From: Anoxybacillus amylolyticus
GTDB taxonomy: Bacteria; Bacillota; Bacilli; Bacillales; Anoxybacillaceae
Direction: 5' to 3'
DNA length: 64,000 nucleotides
NCBI RefSeq assembly: GCF_001634285.1
Contig: NZ_CP015438.1
Coordinates: 2,120,001 to 2,184,000, forward strand
Part shown: positions 27,033-35,430 of the stretch, one piece after another
Numbering within the stretch: the first letter of the stretch is position 1
Layout: each line of letters starts with the position of its first letter
Program-made: the position numbers and the translations under genes
Notes under the pieces: generated by a model
What the model saw: the letters and a program-made list of their open reading frames with translations, nothing else
What the model was told of the DNA's origin: nothing
Database searches by the model: none

Positions 27033-27905
27033 TCACTTTTCATAGTAATGCAAAAAGATATCTTCTAACGTCGGTTCGCCAATGATTACGTCTTTCAACG
27101 GCAAGCTGTCTAGCTGATGAATAAGCTGCTTTATCTCTCCTTTGTAAAGCAACTTTATTTCACTACCTTTTTCTTCTTTTTTCACTACACCGTCTAAATG
27201 AAAGTCTAGGCGTTTCCCTTGTTCTAACTCGACCGTTACATACTTTAAATTTTTTTTCGTTAAATGTTCGACTGTTTCGACTTGAACAAGTTTTCCTTCT
27301 TTAATAATCGCCACACGGTCGCAAAGCTTTTGTACTTCAGAAAGAATATGAGAAGAGAAAAAGATCGTCGCACCTTTTTTTCGCTCCTCGAAAAGAAGCT
27401 CAAAAAACGTATTTTGCATGAGCGGGTCAAGCCCGTTCGTCGGTTCGTCTAAAATGAGTAGTTTCGGTTCGTGCAAAAGCGCCTGCACAATCCCGACCTT
27501 TTTCCGATTTCCAAACGAAAGGTCTTCGATTTTTTTATGCAAGTCTAGATCTAGCCGTTCCGCTAACGTTTTTATTCGTTGTTCGTTTGCTTTGTAAAAA
27601 CGAGCCGAGTAAGTGAGCAAATCGATGACTTTCATATCGTCGTAATAATGAATTTCCGACGGTAAATAGCCGACATGCTGGCGAATTTCTTTTGCGTCTT
27701 TCACGATATCTTTCCCAAAAATCGTCGCACTCCCGCTTGTCGGATAAATAAAATTTAATAGCGTACGAATTGTCGTACTTTTCCCCGCACCGTTCGGACC
27801 GATAAACCCAAAAATTTCGCCTTCTTCAATCGAAAACGTAATGCCCTCAATTCCGCGATTTTTTTTGTACATTTTCGTTAACTGGCGAATATCGACAACG
27901 TTCAT
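27033..27905 (-). CDS. ABC transporter ATP-binding protein
   Basis: A 290-residue ATPase. Walker A is GPNGAGKST near 37-45, the signature region is LSFGNRKKVGIVQALLHEP near 135-150 (a non-standard LSFGN instead of LSGGQ), and Walker B is LLILDEPTNGLDP near 155. The C-terminal 80 residues form the variable regulatory part of BcrA/YxlF-type ATPases, ending TLEDIFLHYYEK. It is the first gene of the ATPase-permease-TetR operon. Confidence 0.92.
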   Translation of the reverse strand: MNVVDIRQLTKMYKKNRGIEGITFSIEEGEIFGFIGPNGAGKSTTIRTLLNFIYPTSGSATIFGKDIVKDAKEIRQHVGYLPSEIHYYDDMKVIDLLTYSARFYKANEQRIKTLAERLDLDLHKKIEDLSFGNRKKVGIVQALLHEPKLLILDEPTNGLDPLMQNTFFELLFEERKKGATIFFSSHILSEVQKLCDRVAIIKEGKLVQVETVEHLTKKNLKYVTVELEQGKRLDFHLDGVVKKEEKGSEIKLLYKGEIKQLIHQLDSLPLKDVIIGEPTLEDIFLHYYEK

Positions 27906-27926
27906 ATCCTCGCCCCCTTCAACATT

Positions 27927-27975
27927 TTGACTCGATAGTCAATCCTAGTATATGGAATTTTGACTCGCAAGTCAA
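27927..27975 (-). promoter_or_regulatory. Operon promoter with two TetR-type operators
   Basis: TTGACTcgatAGTCAA (27927-27942) and TTGACTcgcaAGTCAA (27960-27975) are perfect 6+6 palindromes with centres 33 bp apart. On the minus strand the outer one supplies the -35 TTGACT (27975-27970); after 17 bp comes TATACT (27952-27947). The inner site lies over the start of transcription. This is a clear repressor arrangement. Confidence 0.85.
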
Positions 27976-27985
27976 TGATTAAATG

Positions 27986-28020
27986 GCAAAAAAAGAGAGT
28001 CGCCATTCAACGACCCTCTT
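27986..28020 (-). terminator. Terminator of cysJI
   Basis: AAGAGaGTCG (27993-28002) pairs with CGACcCTCTT (28011-28020), with one mismatch; the minus strand continues TTTTTTT. It overlaps the cysI stop. Confidence 0.8.
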
Positions 28021-29734
28021 ACTCATGAAAATTCGTTCCGTCCGTTACTTCTTTCACGATGCCAACACGGATGACGAAGTCGCCAAAATGCTCGCCATCC
28101 AGCCGCTCTTTCGCATAGCGAGAAAGAAGGACGCGAAGTTCCGCTAAAATTTCTTCTTCTCCGATATTTTCACGATACAATTTGCCAAGGCGGCTACCGT
28201 CAAACGCCGCACCGAGATACATATTATATTTTCCGACCGATTTGCCGATAAACGCGATTTCCGCTAAGACATGGCGAGCACAGCCGTTCGGACAGCCTGT
28301 CATGCGAATCGTTATTTCTTCGTCACGAAGCCCGTTTTCCTCCACAATTTCTTCAATCTTATCAAGCAGTTTTGGCAAATATCGCTCCGCTTCCGCCATC
28401 GCTAATCCGCATGTTGGCAACGCAACACAGGCAAGCGAATTACGGCGAAGCGCGCTGTAACGTTTTCCGTCGGTCAAGCCGTATTGTTTAATAAGCGCAT
28501 CGATTTCTGCTTTGTTCTCAGCTGGTACATTCGCAATAACTAGGTTTTGATTGGCAGTTAGACGGAAATCACCTTTATGCACTTTCGCAATTTCTCGCAA
28601 ACCTGTCATTAACGGATAACCATCCGCATCTTTCACCCTACCGCCTTCTACAAACAACGTAAAATGCCACGTTCCGTTCACCCCTTCGACCCAGCCGTAG
28701 CGGTCGCCAGTATGCTCGAAATAGTAAGGGCGCGCTTCTTCTAACTCCCAGCCAAGCCGGCGCTCTAATTCTTTCTTTACGACTTCCAACCCAAGCCGGT
28801 CAATCGTGTATTTAAAGCGGGCATGTTTGCGCACGGAACGATTGCCGTAATCGCGCTGAATCGTGACAACTTTTTCCGCTACATTAATCACTTGTTCTGG
28901 CTTACAAAAACCGATCACTTTCGCTAGCTGCGGATACGTCGTCCGATCCCCGTGGCTCATGCCCATCCCGCCACCGATCGCTACGTTAAAGCCCACGAGC
29001 TTGCCTTGTTCCACAATCGCAATAAACCCGAGGTCTTGCGAAAACACGTCAACATCGTTCGACGGTGGAACAGCGATACCGATTTTAAATTTCCGCGGCA
29101 AGTACAGCGGACCGTAGATCGGTTCTTCCTCTACTTCTGGCGTACCAGCTACTTTTTCTTCATCCAACCAAATTTCGTAATACGCTCTCGTGCGCGGCAA
29201 TAAATGGTCGCTTAACATTTTCGCCCATTCATACACTTCCGCATGCACTTCTGATTGGTACGGATTCGGATTGCACATGACGTTCCGGTTGACGTCGCCA
29301 CATGCTGCTAACGTCGTAAGCAGTGCATCGTTAATTGCTTGCAGCGTTTTTTTCATGTTCCATTTTAATACGCCATGAAACTGGAATGCTTGCCGTGTCG
29401 TAAGCTTCAGTGTCCCGTTCGCATATGTCCGTGCCAATTCGTCCATCGCAAGCCACTGTTCAGGCGTCGCCACTCCGCCCGGCGTGCGGACGCGAATCAT
29501 AAATTGATAGGCAGGCTCTAATTTTTGTTTTTGCCGCTCCGCTCGCAAATCACGGTCATCTTGCAAATAGCTGCCATGAAATTTCATCAGCCGGTTGTCA
29601 TCTTCTGGAATGCCGGCGGTAATCCGATCTTCCATCGTTTCTTTCAATGTGCCGCGTAAATAGTTGCTTTCTTGTTTAATGCGCTCGACGTCGCTTGGCG
29701 GTCCATCCGGCGCTTTCAATACGACTTTTTCCAT
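28019..29734 (-). CDS. cysI: Assimilatory sulfite reductase hemoprotein (beta subunit)
   Basis: A 571-residue protein that reduces sulfite to sulfide. The siroheme/4Fe-4S cysteines are in [16 protein letters not shown] near 440 and [17 protein letters not shown] near 480-490. Siroheme-contact regions are visible, such as [13 protein letters not shown] near 85, [10 protein letters not shown] near 150 and [12 protein letters not shown] near 310. The gene follows cysJ after 12 bp and is the last gene of the operon. The ATG start has a GGGGGATC stretch upstream. Confidence 0.97.
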   Translation of the reverse strand: MEKVVLKAPDGPPSDVERIKQESNYLRGTLKETMEDRITAGIPEDDNRLMKFHGSYLQDDRDLRAERQKQKLEPAYQFMIRVRTPGGVATPEQWLAMDELARTYANGTLKLTTRQAFQFHGVLKWNMKKTLQAINDALLTTLAACGDVNRNVMCNPNPYQSEVHAEVYEWAKMLSDHLLPRTRAYYEIWLDEEKVAGTPEVEEEPIYGPLYLPRKFKIGIAVPPSNDVDVFSQDLGFIAIVEQGKLVGFNVAIGGGMGMSHGDRTTYPQLAKVIGFCKPEQVINVAEKVVTIQRDYGNRSVRKHARFKYTIDRLGLEVVKKELERRLGWELEEARPYYFEHTGDRYGWVEGVNGTWHFTLFVEGGRVKDADGYPLMTGLREIAKVHKGDFRLTANQNLVIANVPAENKAEIDALIKQYGLTDGKRYSALRRNSLACVALPTCGLAMAEAERYLPKLLDKIEEIVEENGLRDEEITIRMTGCPNGCARHVLAEIAFIGKSVGKYNMYLGAAFDGSRLGKLYRENIGEEEILAELRVLLSRYAKERLDGEHFGDFVIRVGIVKEVTDGTNFHE

Positions 29735-29746
29735 CGTTGATCCCCC

Positions 29747-31516
29747 CTAATACACGTCGCGTTGGTACCGTTTTTGTTTTTGCATGTCCGCTACATACGC
29801 TTCCGCTTGTTCGCTACTCATGTTTCCTTCTTTTTCAATGATATGAATAAGAGTTTGATGAACGTCGCGCGCCATGCGCTGTTTATCGCCACAAACGTAA
29901 ACGACAGCCCCTTCTTCTAGCCAGCGAAACAGTTCTTTGCTTTGTTCTAGCATGCGATGTTGGACATACACTTTTTCTTTCGTATCGCGCGAAAAGGCAA
30001 CATCCATTTTCGTTAATACACCGTTTTTCAACCACGCTTGCCATTCCGTTTGATACAAGAAATCGGTTACGAAATGTTGGTCGCCAAAAAACAGCCACGA
30101 TTTCCCTTTGGCGCCAATCGCCTCACGCTCTTGCATAAAGGCGCGAAACGGCGCCACCCCTGTACCTGGTCCGACCATAATGATTGGCGTATTCGAATCT
30201 TTTGGCAGTTTAAAGTTCGGATTTTGATGAACGAACACCGGAAGTTTGTCGCCAATGTGCAGACGCTCCGCACAAAACGTCGAGCACACTCCTTTCCGTA
30301 AACGTCCGTGCGCTTCATAACGAACTGCACCCACCGTTACATGTACTTCTTCTGGATAAGCTAATAAGCTGCTTGCAATAGAATAAAAGCGCGGCTGCAG
30401 CTTCCGCAAGAAGGAAATGAACTGTTCTGGCGTCATCTCCCACGGGCCGAAATCACGAAGGACATCCAATACATCGCGCCCTTTCATATAGTCTTTTCTC
30501 TTCGCCTCTTGTTCTGGCGAAAGAAGGGCATGAAATTCGCGATTTTTCGAAAACTCCGCTAATTTTTGCAACAGCTGCTCTGTCAATACCGTAATTTCTA
30601 AACGCGATAGTAACGCTTCTCGCAACGGTTCTTCCTCTTGATCGACGGAAACGAGCGTTTCTGGATCCCATCTCATCTCTTGAATGATCAGATCGACTAA
30701 CTCCGGATCGTTTTTCGGAAAAACGCCAAGCGCATCCCCAGGTTCAAACGTAAGTCCCGATCCTTCTAGCGATAGCTCGATATGCCGTGTTTCTTTATTC
30801 GAACCACGTCCATTTAAGTTGATATTTTCTAATACTTCCGCTTCGAACGGATGTTTTCGTGAATAAAGCGCGGTTGGCTGTGCTTGCGTCGGCTGTGGAG
30901 CTACGATGGAAACTGCTCCTTGCTGATCTAACTCACTAAGCACTCCATCAAGCCATTTCGTTGCCGCTTCTTCATAATCGACGTCACAATCGATGCGTTC
31001 GTATAAACGCTTGCCTCCTAACTCTTCTAACCGCTTATCAAAATCTTTTCCTGTTTTGCAAAAATGCTCATACGACGTATCCCCAAGCGCCAATACAGAA
31101 AAGCGAAGATGATCAAGTTTTGGTGCGCGCTTGCTATGGAGAAACTCGTAAAACGATAACGCATTGTCCGGCGGCTCGCCTTCTCCATAAGTGCTAACGA
31201 CAATTAGGAGCGTATTGATTTTTTTCAACTCGTTTGGCTTAAAATCAAGCATCGAGGAAACGGTGACGTGAAACCCGCGGCTTTTAAGCGTTTCCCCTGC
31301 TTTTTCCGCTAGTTTTTGCGCGTTTCCTGTTTGCGATCCGTAAAGAATCGTTACTTCTTTTGTCCCAGTTTCGGGCTGCGTTGCCGAGTCAATATGCGTT
31401 GCGGCTAAATACCCACTCAACCAAAGCTTTTGGGCAGGGGTTAGTGTCGGCCAAAGCTGGTTGAGCAGTTCAACTTGCTGTTCACTAAATGGACTGTTTG
31501 TTACGTGAAATCGCAC
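29747..31516 (-). CDS. cysJ: Assimilatory sulfite reductase flavoprotein (alpha subunit)
   Basis: A 589-residue diflavin reductase moving electrons from NADPH to CysI. Domains in order: N-terminal extension, flavodoxin FMN domain (TILYGSQTGNAQKLAEK near 60-75, STYGEGEPPDNA near 105), then the ferredoxin-NADP reductase part with RFYSIASS near 375, GVCSTF near 405, GPGTGVAPFRAF near 440 and VYVCGDKQRMARDVH near 550. GTG 31516 is chosen as start: SD AGAGG is 8 nt away and the N-terminus MRFHVTNSPF then matches B. subtilis CysJ; the frame opens 3 codons earlier, inside the SD. Confidence 0.96.
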   Translation of the reverse strand: MRFHVTNSPFSEQQVELLNQLWPTLTPAQKLWLSGYLAATHIDSATQPETGTKEVTILYGSQTGNAQKLAEKAGETLKSRGFHVTVSSMLDFKPNELKKINTLLIVVSTYGEGEPPDNALSFYEFLHSKRAPKLDHLRFSVLALGDTSYEHFCKTGKDFDKRLEELGGKRLYERIDCDVDYEEAATKWLDGVLSELDQQGAVSIVAPQPTQAQPTALYSRKHPFEAEVLENINLNGRGSNKETRHIELSLEGSGLTFEPGDALGVFPKNDPELVDLIIQEMRWDPETLVSVDQEEEPLREALLSRLEITVLTEQLLQKLAEFSKNREFHALLSPEQEAKRKDYMKGRDVLDVLRDFGPWEMTPEQFISFLRKLQPRFYSIASSLLAYPEEVHVTVGAVRYEAHGRLRKGVCSTFCAERLHIGDKLPVFVHQNPNFKLPKDSNTPIIMVGPGTGVAPFRAFMQEREAIGAKGKSWLFFGDQHFVTDFLYQTEWQAWLKNGVLTKMDVAFSRDTKEKVYVQHRMLEQSKELFRWLEEGAVVYVCGDKQRMARDVHQTLIHIIEKEGNMSSEQAEAYVADMQKQKRYQRDVY

Positions 31517-31675
31517 ACTCTTCACCTCTTTGCCTTCTCATCGATTATATTTCCATTATTCCTATAAATTAAGTTTGGTTTATTACTACACTTTACTCTA
31601 AAACAGAAAATTAGTAAAATAAATATAAATTATGAAAGCTATTAATATTTCTGATAATTAAGAGGAGAATGAGGG

Positions 31676-32566
31676 TTGTACTACGAAGAATTAAAAACGT
31701 TCGTGACGTTAGCCGAAGTGAGAAATTTTACAAAAACAGCGGAACTTCTTCATTTATCCCAACCTAGCGTCAGTTTGCATATTAAAAATTTAGAAAAAGA
31801 GTTTCAGACGAAGCTATTCGTTCGCTCGCCAAAACGGCTACAAATGACACCGACTGGAGAAATGCTTTACGACCGCGCCAAGCAAATGATTGCCTTGTAC
31901 GAGCAGACGAAACAAGATATTTTAGAGCACCACCATTCCGTCAAAGGAACATTAAAAATCGGGGCTAGTTTTACGATTGGGGAATATATTTTGCCACCTC
32001 TCTTATTTGAGCTGCAAAACGACTATCCAGAGCTTGAGCTAGAAGTCGTCATCGGCAATACGAAAGAAATCGTCGAACTTGTTCGCTCGTTTCAAGCCGA
32101 CATCGGCTTAATCGAAGGACAGACGAACGAAAAAGAACTGTCCGTCCATGCGTTTATGCAAGACGAACTCGTCATCGTCGCATCAAACGATCACAAGCTC
32201 GTTCATAAAGCGGACGTGTCGATTGCGGATTTGCACAATCAAGCGTGGGTGACGCGTGAAGTCGGATCCGGTACGCGAGAATATTTTAACCATTTTATTC
32301 GCTCGAACGGGCTAAAAATAAAATCACTCATGATCATCAGCAGCAACCAAGGCATTAAAGAGGCGCTCATCGCTGGCAGCGCCCTGTCGCTTCTTTCGCG
32401 CAACGTCGTCGCGCGCGACATTAACCACGGACATTTATCGGTTCTTCGGTTGAACTACCCGCCGTTTCATCGGACGTTTTCATACATTTATTCTCCCATT
32501 ATGGCGAACAAAAAAAATGTGCACGTTTTACTTCGGGCGTTAGAAAAAAGACAAAGCGACTCATAA
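31676..32566 (+). CDS. cysL: LysR-type activator of cysJI
   Basis: A 296-residue LysR regulator. The winged helix is MYYEELKTFVTLAEVRNFTKTAELLHLSQPSVSLHIKNLEKEF; the effector domain contains GASFTIGEYILPPLL near 98 and TREVGSGTREYFNHF near 200. It is divergent from cysJI, as CysL is in B. subtilis, where it activates these genes. The start is TTG at 31676, 8 nt after GGAG. The 150-bp divergent region is very AT-rich. Its stop codon TAA is at the same time the first triplet of a family B repeat. Confidence 0.93.
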   Translation: MYYEELKTFVTLAEVRNFTKTAELLHLSQPSVSLHIKNLEKEFQTKLFVRSPKRLQMTPTGEMLYDRAKQMIALYEQTKQDILEHHHSVKGTLKIGASFTIGEYILPPLLFELQNDYPELELEVVIGNTKEIVELVRSFQADIGLIEGQTNEKELSVHAFMQDELVIVASNDHKLVHKADVSIADLHNQAWVTREVGSGTREYFNHFIRSNGLKIKSLMIISSNQGIKEALIAGSALSLLSRNVVARDINHGHLSVLRLNYPPFHRTFSYIYSPIMANKKNVHVLLRALEKRQSDS

Positions 32567-32760
32567 GAAAAGCACAAAGCACCCGCCTATCGGGGAAACT
32601 CGCACAAGCCCTACCGAGGAGGCTCAGCCCAAGCAAAGCTTGGGTGGGATATGTCAAAGAATCAAACTAAGTGTGTCGCCGCCAAAAGAAGGGGCGGAGC
32701 GCATCACACCGATGGCGCTTGAAGCTAGACATTTCTCTACCCGATAGCAAAATTTTATAC
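32564..32760 (+). repeat. Dispersed repeat family B, copy 3
   Basis: Opens TAAGAAAAGCaCAAAGCaCCCGCCTATCGG and ends CACCGATGGCGCTTGAAGC, CTAGACA, GCAAAATTTTATAC. It has an internal insert with the hairpin CCCAAGC/GCTTGGG, as copy 1 does. Its first triplet is the cysL stop codon, and its right edge abuts the TnpB element. Confidence 0.85.
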
Positions 32761-32773
32761 TTTTTTCCCTTGT

Positions 32774-32930
32774 CAACTACCCCCACTTAGCTAACGCTTG
32801 AAGCGGGGGCTTGCAACTCCCCAGAAGTGCAAGCGGACGTCGTCCTCCTTCCTTCGCGTGGGGTTGCATGAGGGTGGTTGACGGCACCCCGACCACACAA
32901 GTCATGCTTGGGCGGTCACGCCATGATGGT
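32774..32930 (-). ncRNA. Presumed omega RNA (reRNA) at the 3' end of tnpB
   Basis: The region from the last codons of tnpB to the right-end hairpin is the expected position of the guide-bearing omega RNA of TnpB. It is GC-rich and self-complementary on the minus strand (GTTGCAAG near the stem, GGAGGACGACGTCC palindromic stretch). The guide would be the flank just beyond the element, here family B repeat DNA. This rests on gene position and known TnpB biology, not on a covariance model. Confidence 0.5.
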
Positions 32931-34014
32931 ACTCGATTCCCTTTTGGCGTAAGTTTAACGCCCCTACTCTATCATCATTGGATGTATAGCCACATGCCCC
33001 ACATATAAACGTATGGATCTGTTTTTTGCGGTTGTTTTTATGTGTAAACCCACAGGTTGGGCATTGCTGGCTCGTGTAAGCAGGAGGAACGGCAAGGACG
33101 TGGCTGTCGTGTAGTCGTGCTTTATATTCAATGAACGAGCGGAGTTGAGCGAACGCCCATGTGAATCGCACGTATCGGTCTTTTTTGCGAACGCACACCG
33201 TATCGTTGATGTCTGTCAAATCCTCCAGGACAAGCAAGCTATGCTTTCCTGCAAACTGAACAAGTGCCTTGCTGACACAATGATTGACATTGGTCATGAA
33301 ACGGTTTTCTTGTCCAGCGATTTTCTTTAGCTTGCGTTTAGCGGATTTCGTGTTGCGTTGTTGGAGCTCTTTGCGAAGTCGGACGTATCGTGCTTTGACG
33401 CTCTGAATGGGAGTGCCCTTGATAAACAAATGACGGTTGTGTGAATCTACAGCGGTCACTAAAAAGCGCATCCCCATGTCCACACCGACCACGTGTTGAT
33501 ACACCGAAGGGGGATGGATCACTTTTTTCGCTGCGACATGCAAGTAGAATTTTCCTTTTTTGTACACAAGTGTACCTGTGCCAAACTCCCAAGAGCCATC
33601 GAAATAGCGTTCCTGTCCTTTTGTCAGAAAAGGCATTTTGATTCGTTTGTTTAGCGTGCCAATGCTCATCTGTCCGTCTTTCGTAAACGAGTAGTCTCGA
33701 TTGTACGAATATTGGAGTTTAGGCTTTTTAAACACCGCTAGCGTGCGTTCGCCATTGGATTTCATGGACGCATAGACACCTGCGACAATGGTACACACAT
33801 TACACGCCATTTGTGATTTTAGTCCGAACAACTCTCGCAAGTCTCGATACACCAAGACTTGCAGTTTCTTAAACGAGGAAAGCAGATGGTGTTCGTATGC
33901 GACTTTCGATGCAAAGTTCAACGCTTGTTTCATCGCTTGCATCGTTTCAATGAGTTGCAGGTGTTGAGCTTCCGTTGGTAACAACCGAATTTTAGCGGTG
34001 ACGACCAATTCCAT
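32902..34014 (-). CDS. tnpB: TnpB RNA-guided nuclease (IS200/IS605 family)
   Basis: A 370-residue TnpB. The RuvC residues are intact: Asp179 in VVGVDMGM, Glu264 in LVLEDL and Asp348 in NDDRVGALNL. The zinc-ribbon cysteines are 318, 321, 338 and 341 (CPTCG ... CGACG). The start is ATG 34014 with GGAGG 8 nt upstream; the open frame extends 16 codons further without support. TnpB cuts DNA next to the transposon target motif with its omega RNA and helps to keep the element in the genome. It is clearly different from the second TnpB in this window. Confidence 0.93.
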   Translation of the reverse strand: MELVVTAKIRLLPTEAQHLQLIETMQAMKQALNFASKVAYEHHLLSSFKKLQVLVYRDLRELFGLKSQMACNVCTIVAGVYASMKSNGERTLAVFKKPKLQYSYNRDYSFTKDGQMSIGTLNKRIKMPFLTKGQERYFDGSWEFGTGTLVYKKGKFYLHVAAKKVIHPPSVYQHVVGVDMGMRFLVTAVDSHNRHLFIKGTPIQSVKARYVRLRKELQQRNTKSAKRKLKKIAGQENRFMTNVNHCVSKALVQFAGKHSLLVLEDLTDINDTVCVRKKDRYVRFTWAFAQLRSFIEYKARLHDSHVLAVPPAYTSQQCPTCGFTHKNNRKKQIHTFICGACGYTSNDDRVGALNLRQKGIEYHHGVTAQA

Positions 34015-34062
34015 ACGTTTCACCTCCTTTTTTTCAGTATATATACAATTATACCATATCAT

Positions 34063-34224
34063 GCGTGTTGATTAACCAATAAAAACCAGTTGACATCGCT
34101 CTATTCCTAGCTTTTCTGCCGTTGTCGGCAAACGGTACGTTTGCCGACAACGGCAGAAAAGCTTGTGTTCAGCCATATGATTCTATATTTTTTAGTAAAA
34201 TAATGGATAATCAACACTCGTGAT
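34063..34224. repeat. Dispersed repeat family A, copy 2 (most complete)
   Basis: A 162-bp element with inverted termini: left GCGTGTTGATTAACC and right, reversed, ATCACGAGTGTTGATTATCC. In the middle is a perfect 26-bp stem (34109-34134 with 34138-34163) and a 3-nt loop. The size, inverted ends and lack of coding potential fit a MITE. It touches the left edge of the TnpB element. Confidence 0.8.
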
Positions 34225-34282
34225 ACCACATATTACTGAAAGAATGAACCGTTTTTCGTGCAAAAAGTAAAAAAGGGCAATT

Positions 34283-34338
34283 CCTCCCCCACCTTCCCTT
34301 CGCTTAGAGGTGGGGGACTCCTTGCCTAATGCCGTTGA
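34283..34338. repeat. Solo IS200/IS605-type end hairpin, copy 1
   Basis: CCCCCACCT (34286-34294) pairs with AGGTGGGGG (34308-34316), followed by GACTCCTTGCCTAATGCCGTTGAA. The same 24-nt flank and stem recur at 55489-55542. The stem also resembles the right-end hairpin of the IS605 element at 40655-40688. Confidence 0.7.
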
Positions 34339-34339
34339 A

Positions 34340-34375
34340 AAAACACTTTTTCGGCAACTGCCAAAAAAGTGTTTT
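34340..34375 (-). terminator. Terminator of the aldo/keto reductase gene
   Basis: AAAACACTTTTT (34340-34351) pairs with AAAAAGTGTTTT (34364-34375), with GGCA/TGCC continuing at the loop; the stem starts just past the stop. Confidence 0.8.
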
Positions 34376-34380
34376 CGTCA

Positions 34381-35298
34381 TTACGGCAACCGATGCCCTG
34401 CCGCTCGGTAAATGTCGTACCACTCTTTTCGGGAGAGCTGTACGTGGCTCGCTTGGCAAATGTCTTTTAAACGAGCAGAGTTTGTTGTGCCAACGATGAC
34501 TTGCATGTTCGCTGGATGGCGCAAAATCCAAGCAACTGCTATCGCTGATTTACTTGCTCCTTTTTCCTCCGCTAGCCGTCCGAGTACTTCATTGACTTCC
34601 GGAAATTTCTCGTTGTCAATGAACACCCCTTCAAAAAAGCCATATTGAAACGGAGACCACGCTTGGATGGTGATGTTTTTTAAACGACAATATTCTAAAA
34701 TATGTCCGTCCCGGTTAATCGCCCCATCAAATAACGTGTTTGCCTGAATACCGCTCGTCACTAAGTTCGCGTGCATGATACTAAACTGCATTTGGTTCAC
34801 AATGATCGGCTGCTCGACATATGCTTGTAATAGTTCGATTTGCATGCTGTTAAAGTTGCTCACCCCGAAATGGCGAACTTTTCCGCTTGCATATAGCCGG
34901 TCAAACGCCTCCGCTACTTCTTCCAGTTCCATTAATGTATCTGGGCGGTGAAGAAGCAAAATATCTAAATAGTCGGTTTGAAGCCGTTGTAAACTCCCAT
35001 CTACCGAGGCTAAAATATGTTCCTTTGAAAGATCATAATAGCCGTCGCGAATCGAACATTTGCTTTGAATGTGGATGCGTTCACGCAAATCAGGGCGAGA
35101 AGCAATCACTTCACCAAACAGCTCTTCGCAACGCCCTTTCGCATAAATATCGGCATGGTCAAACATCGTAATCCCTGCTTCGAGCGCTTCGTCTATATAA
35201 CGTGACAGTTCGGAAACCGACATGTCCGCAATTCTCATGCACCCCAGCACGATTTCCGAAGCCATTAGACCAGATTTTCCAATATTGAGTTGTTTCAT
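34381..35298 (-). CDS. Aldo/keto reductase
   Basis: A 305-residue NADPH-dependent oxidoreductase with a TIM barrel. The catalytic tetrad is visible: Asp47 and Tyr52 in FDHADIY, Lys near 80 in IQSKCS, and His near 116 in ILLLHRPD. GVSNFN near 146 and the C-terminal IVGTTNSARLKDIC, for cofactor binding, are present. It resembles the YdhF group of Bacillus; the physiological substrate is unknown. It is monocistronic, with a strong terminator, and diverges from the two-component system. Confidence 0.92.
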   Translation of the reverse strand: MKQLNIGKSGLMASEIVLGCMRIADMSVSELSRYIDEALEAGITMFDHADIYAKGRCEELFGEVIASRPDLRERIHIQSKCSIRDGYYDLSKEHILASVDGSLQRLQTDYLDILLLHRPDTLMELEEVAEAFDRLYASGKVRHFGVSNFNSMQIELLQAYVEQPIIVNQMQFSIMHANLVTSGIQANTLFDGAINRDGHILEYCRLKNITIQAWSPFQYGFFEGVFIDNEKFPEVNEVLGRLAEEKGASKSAIAVAWILRHPANMQVIVGTTNSARLKDICQASHVQLSRKEWYDIYRAAGHRLP

Positions 35299-35430
35299 TT
35301 ATCCATCCTCCTCATGTCATAGGTAACTTTTATTCTACCATAACATATAGGTGCGATGCTCGTATTGACGCCTCTCCTTCTCTTTTAGTATGGTAGAAAA
35401 TAGACAGATTAAAAAGTTGAGGGCATAGCG

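Larger units (their letters stand above)
32771..34062 (-). mobile_element. Stand-alone IS200/IS605-type element carrying tnpB only
   Basis: One tnpB gene without tnpA. The downstream end (low coordinates) has the hairpin CCCCC-G-CTT with AAG-T-GGGGG (32784-32812 region), typical of the right end in this superfamily, and ends near TGTCAACT (32771). The upstream end is placed before 34063, where the family A repeat starts; there is a small palindrome GTATATATAC near 34037. Such elements leave no target duplication, so the edges are approximate. It needs a TnpA supplied elsewhere. Confidence 0.75.
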
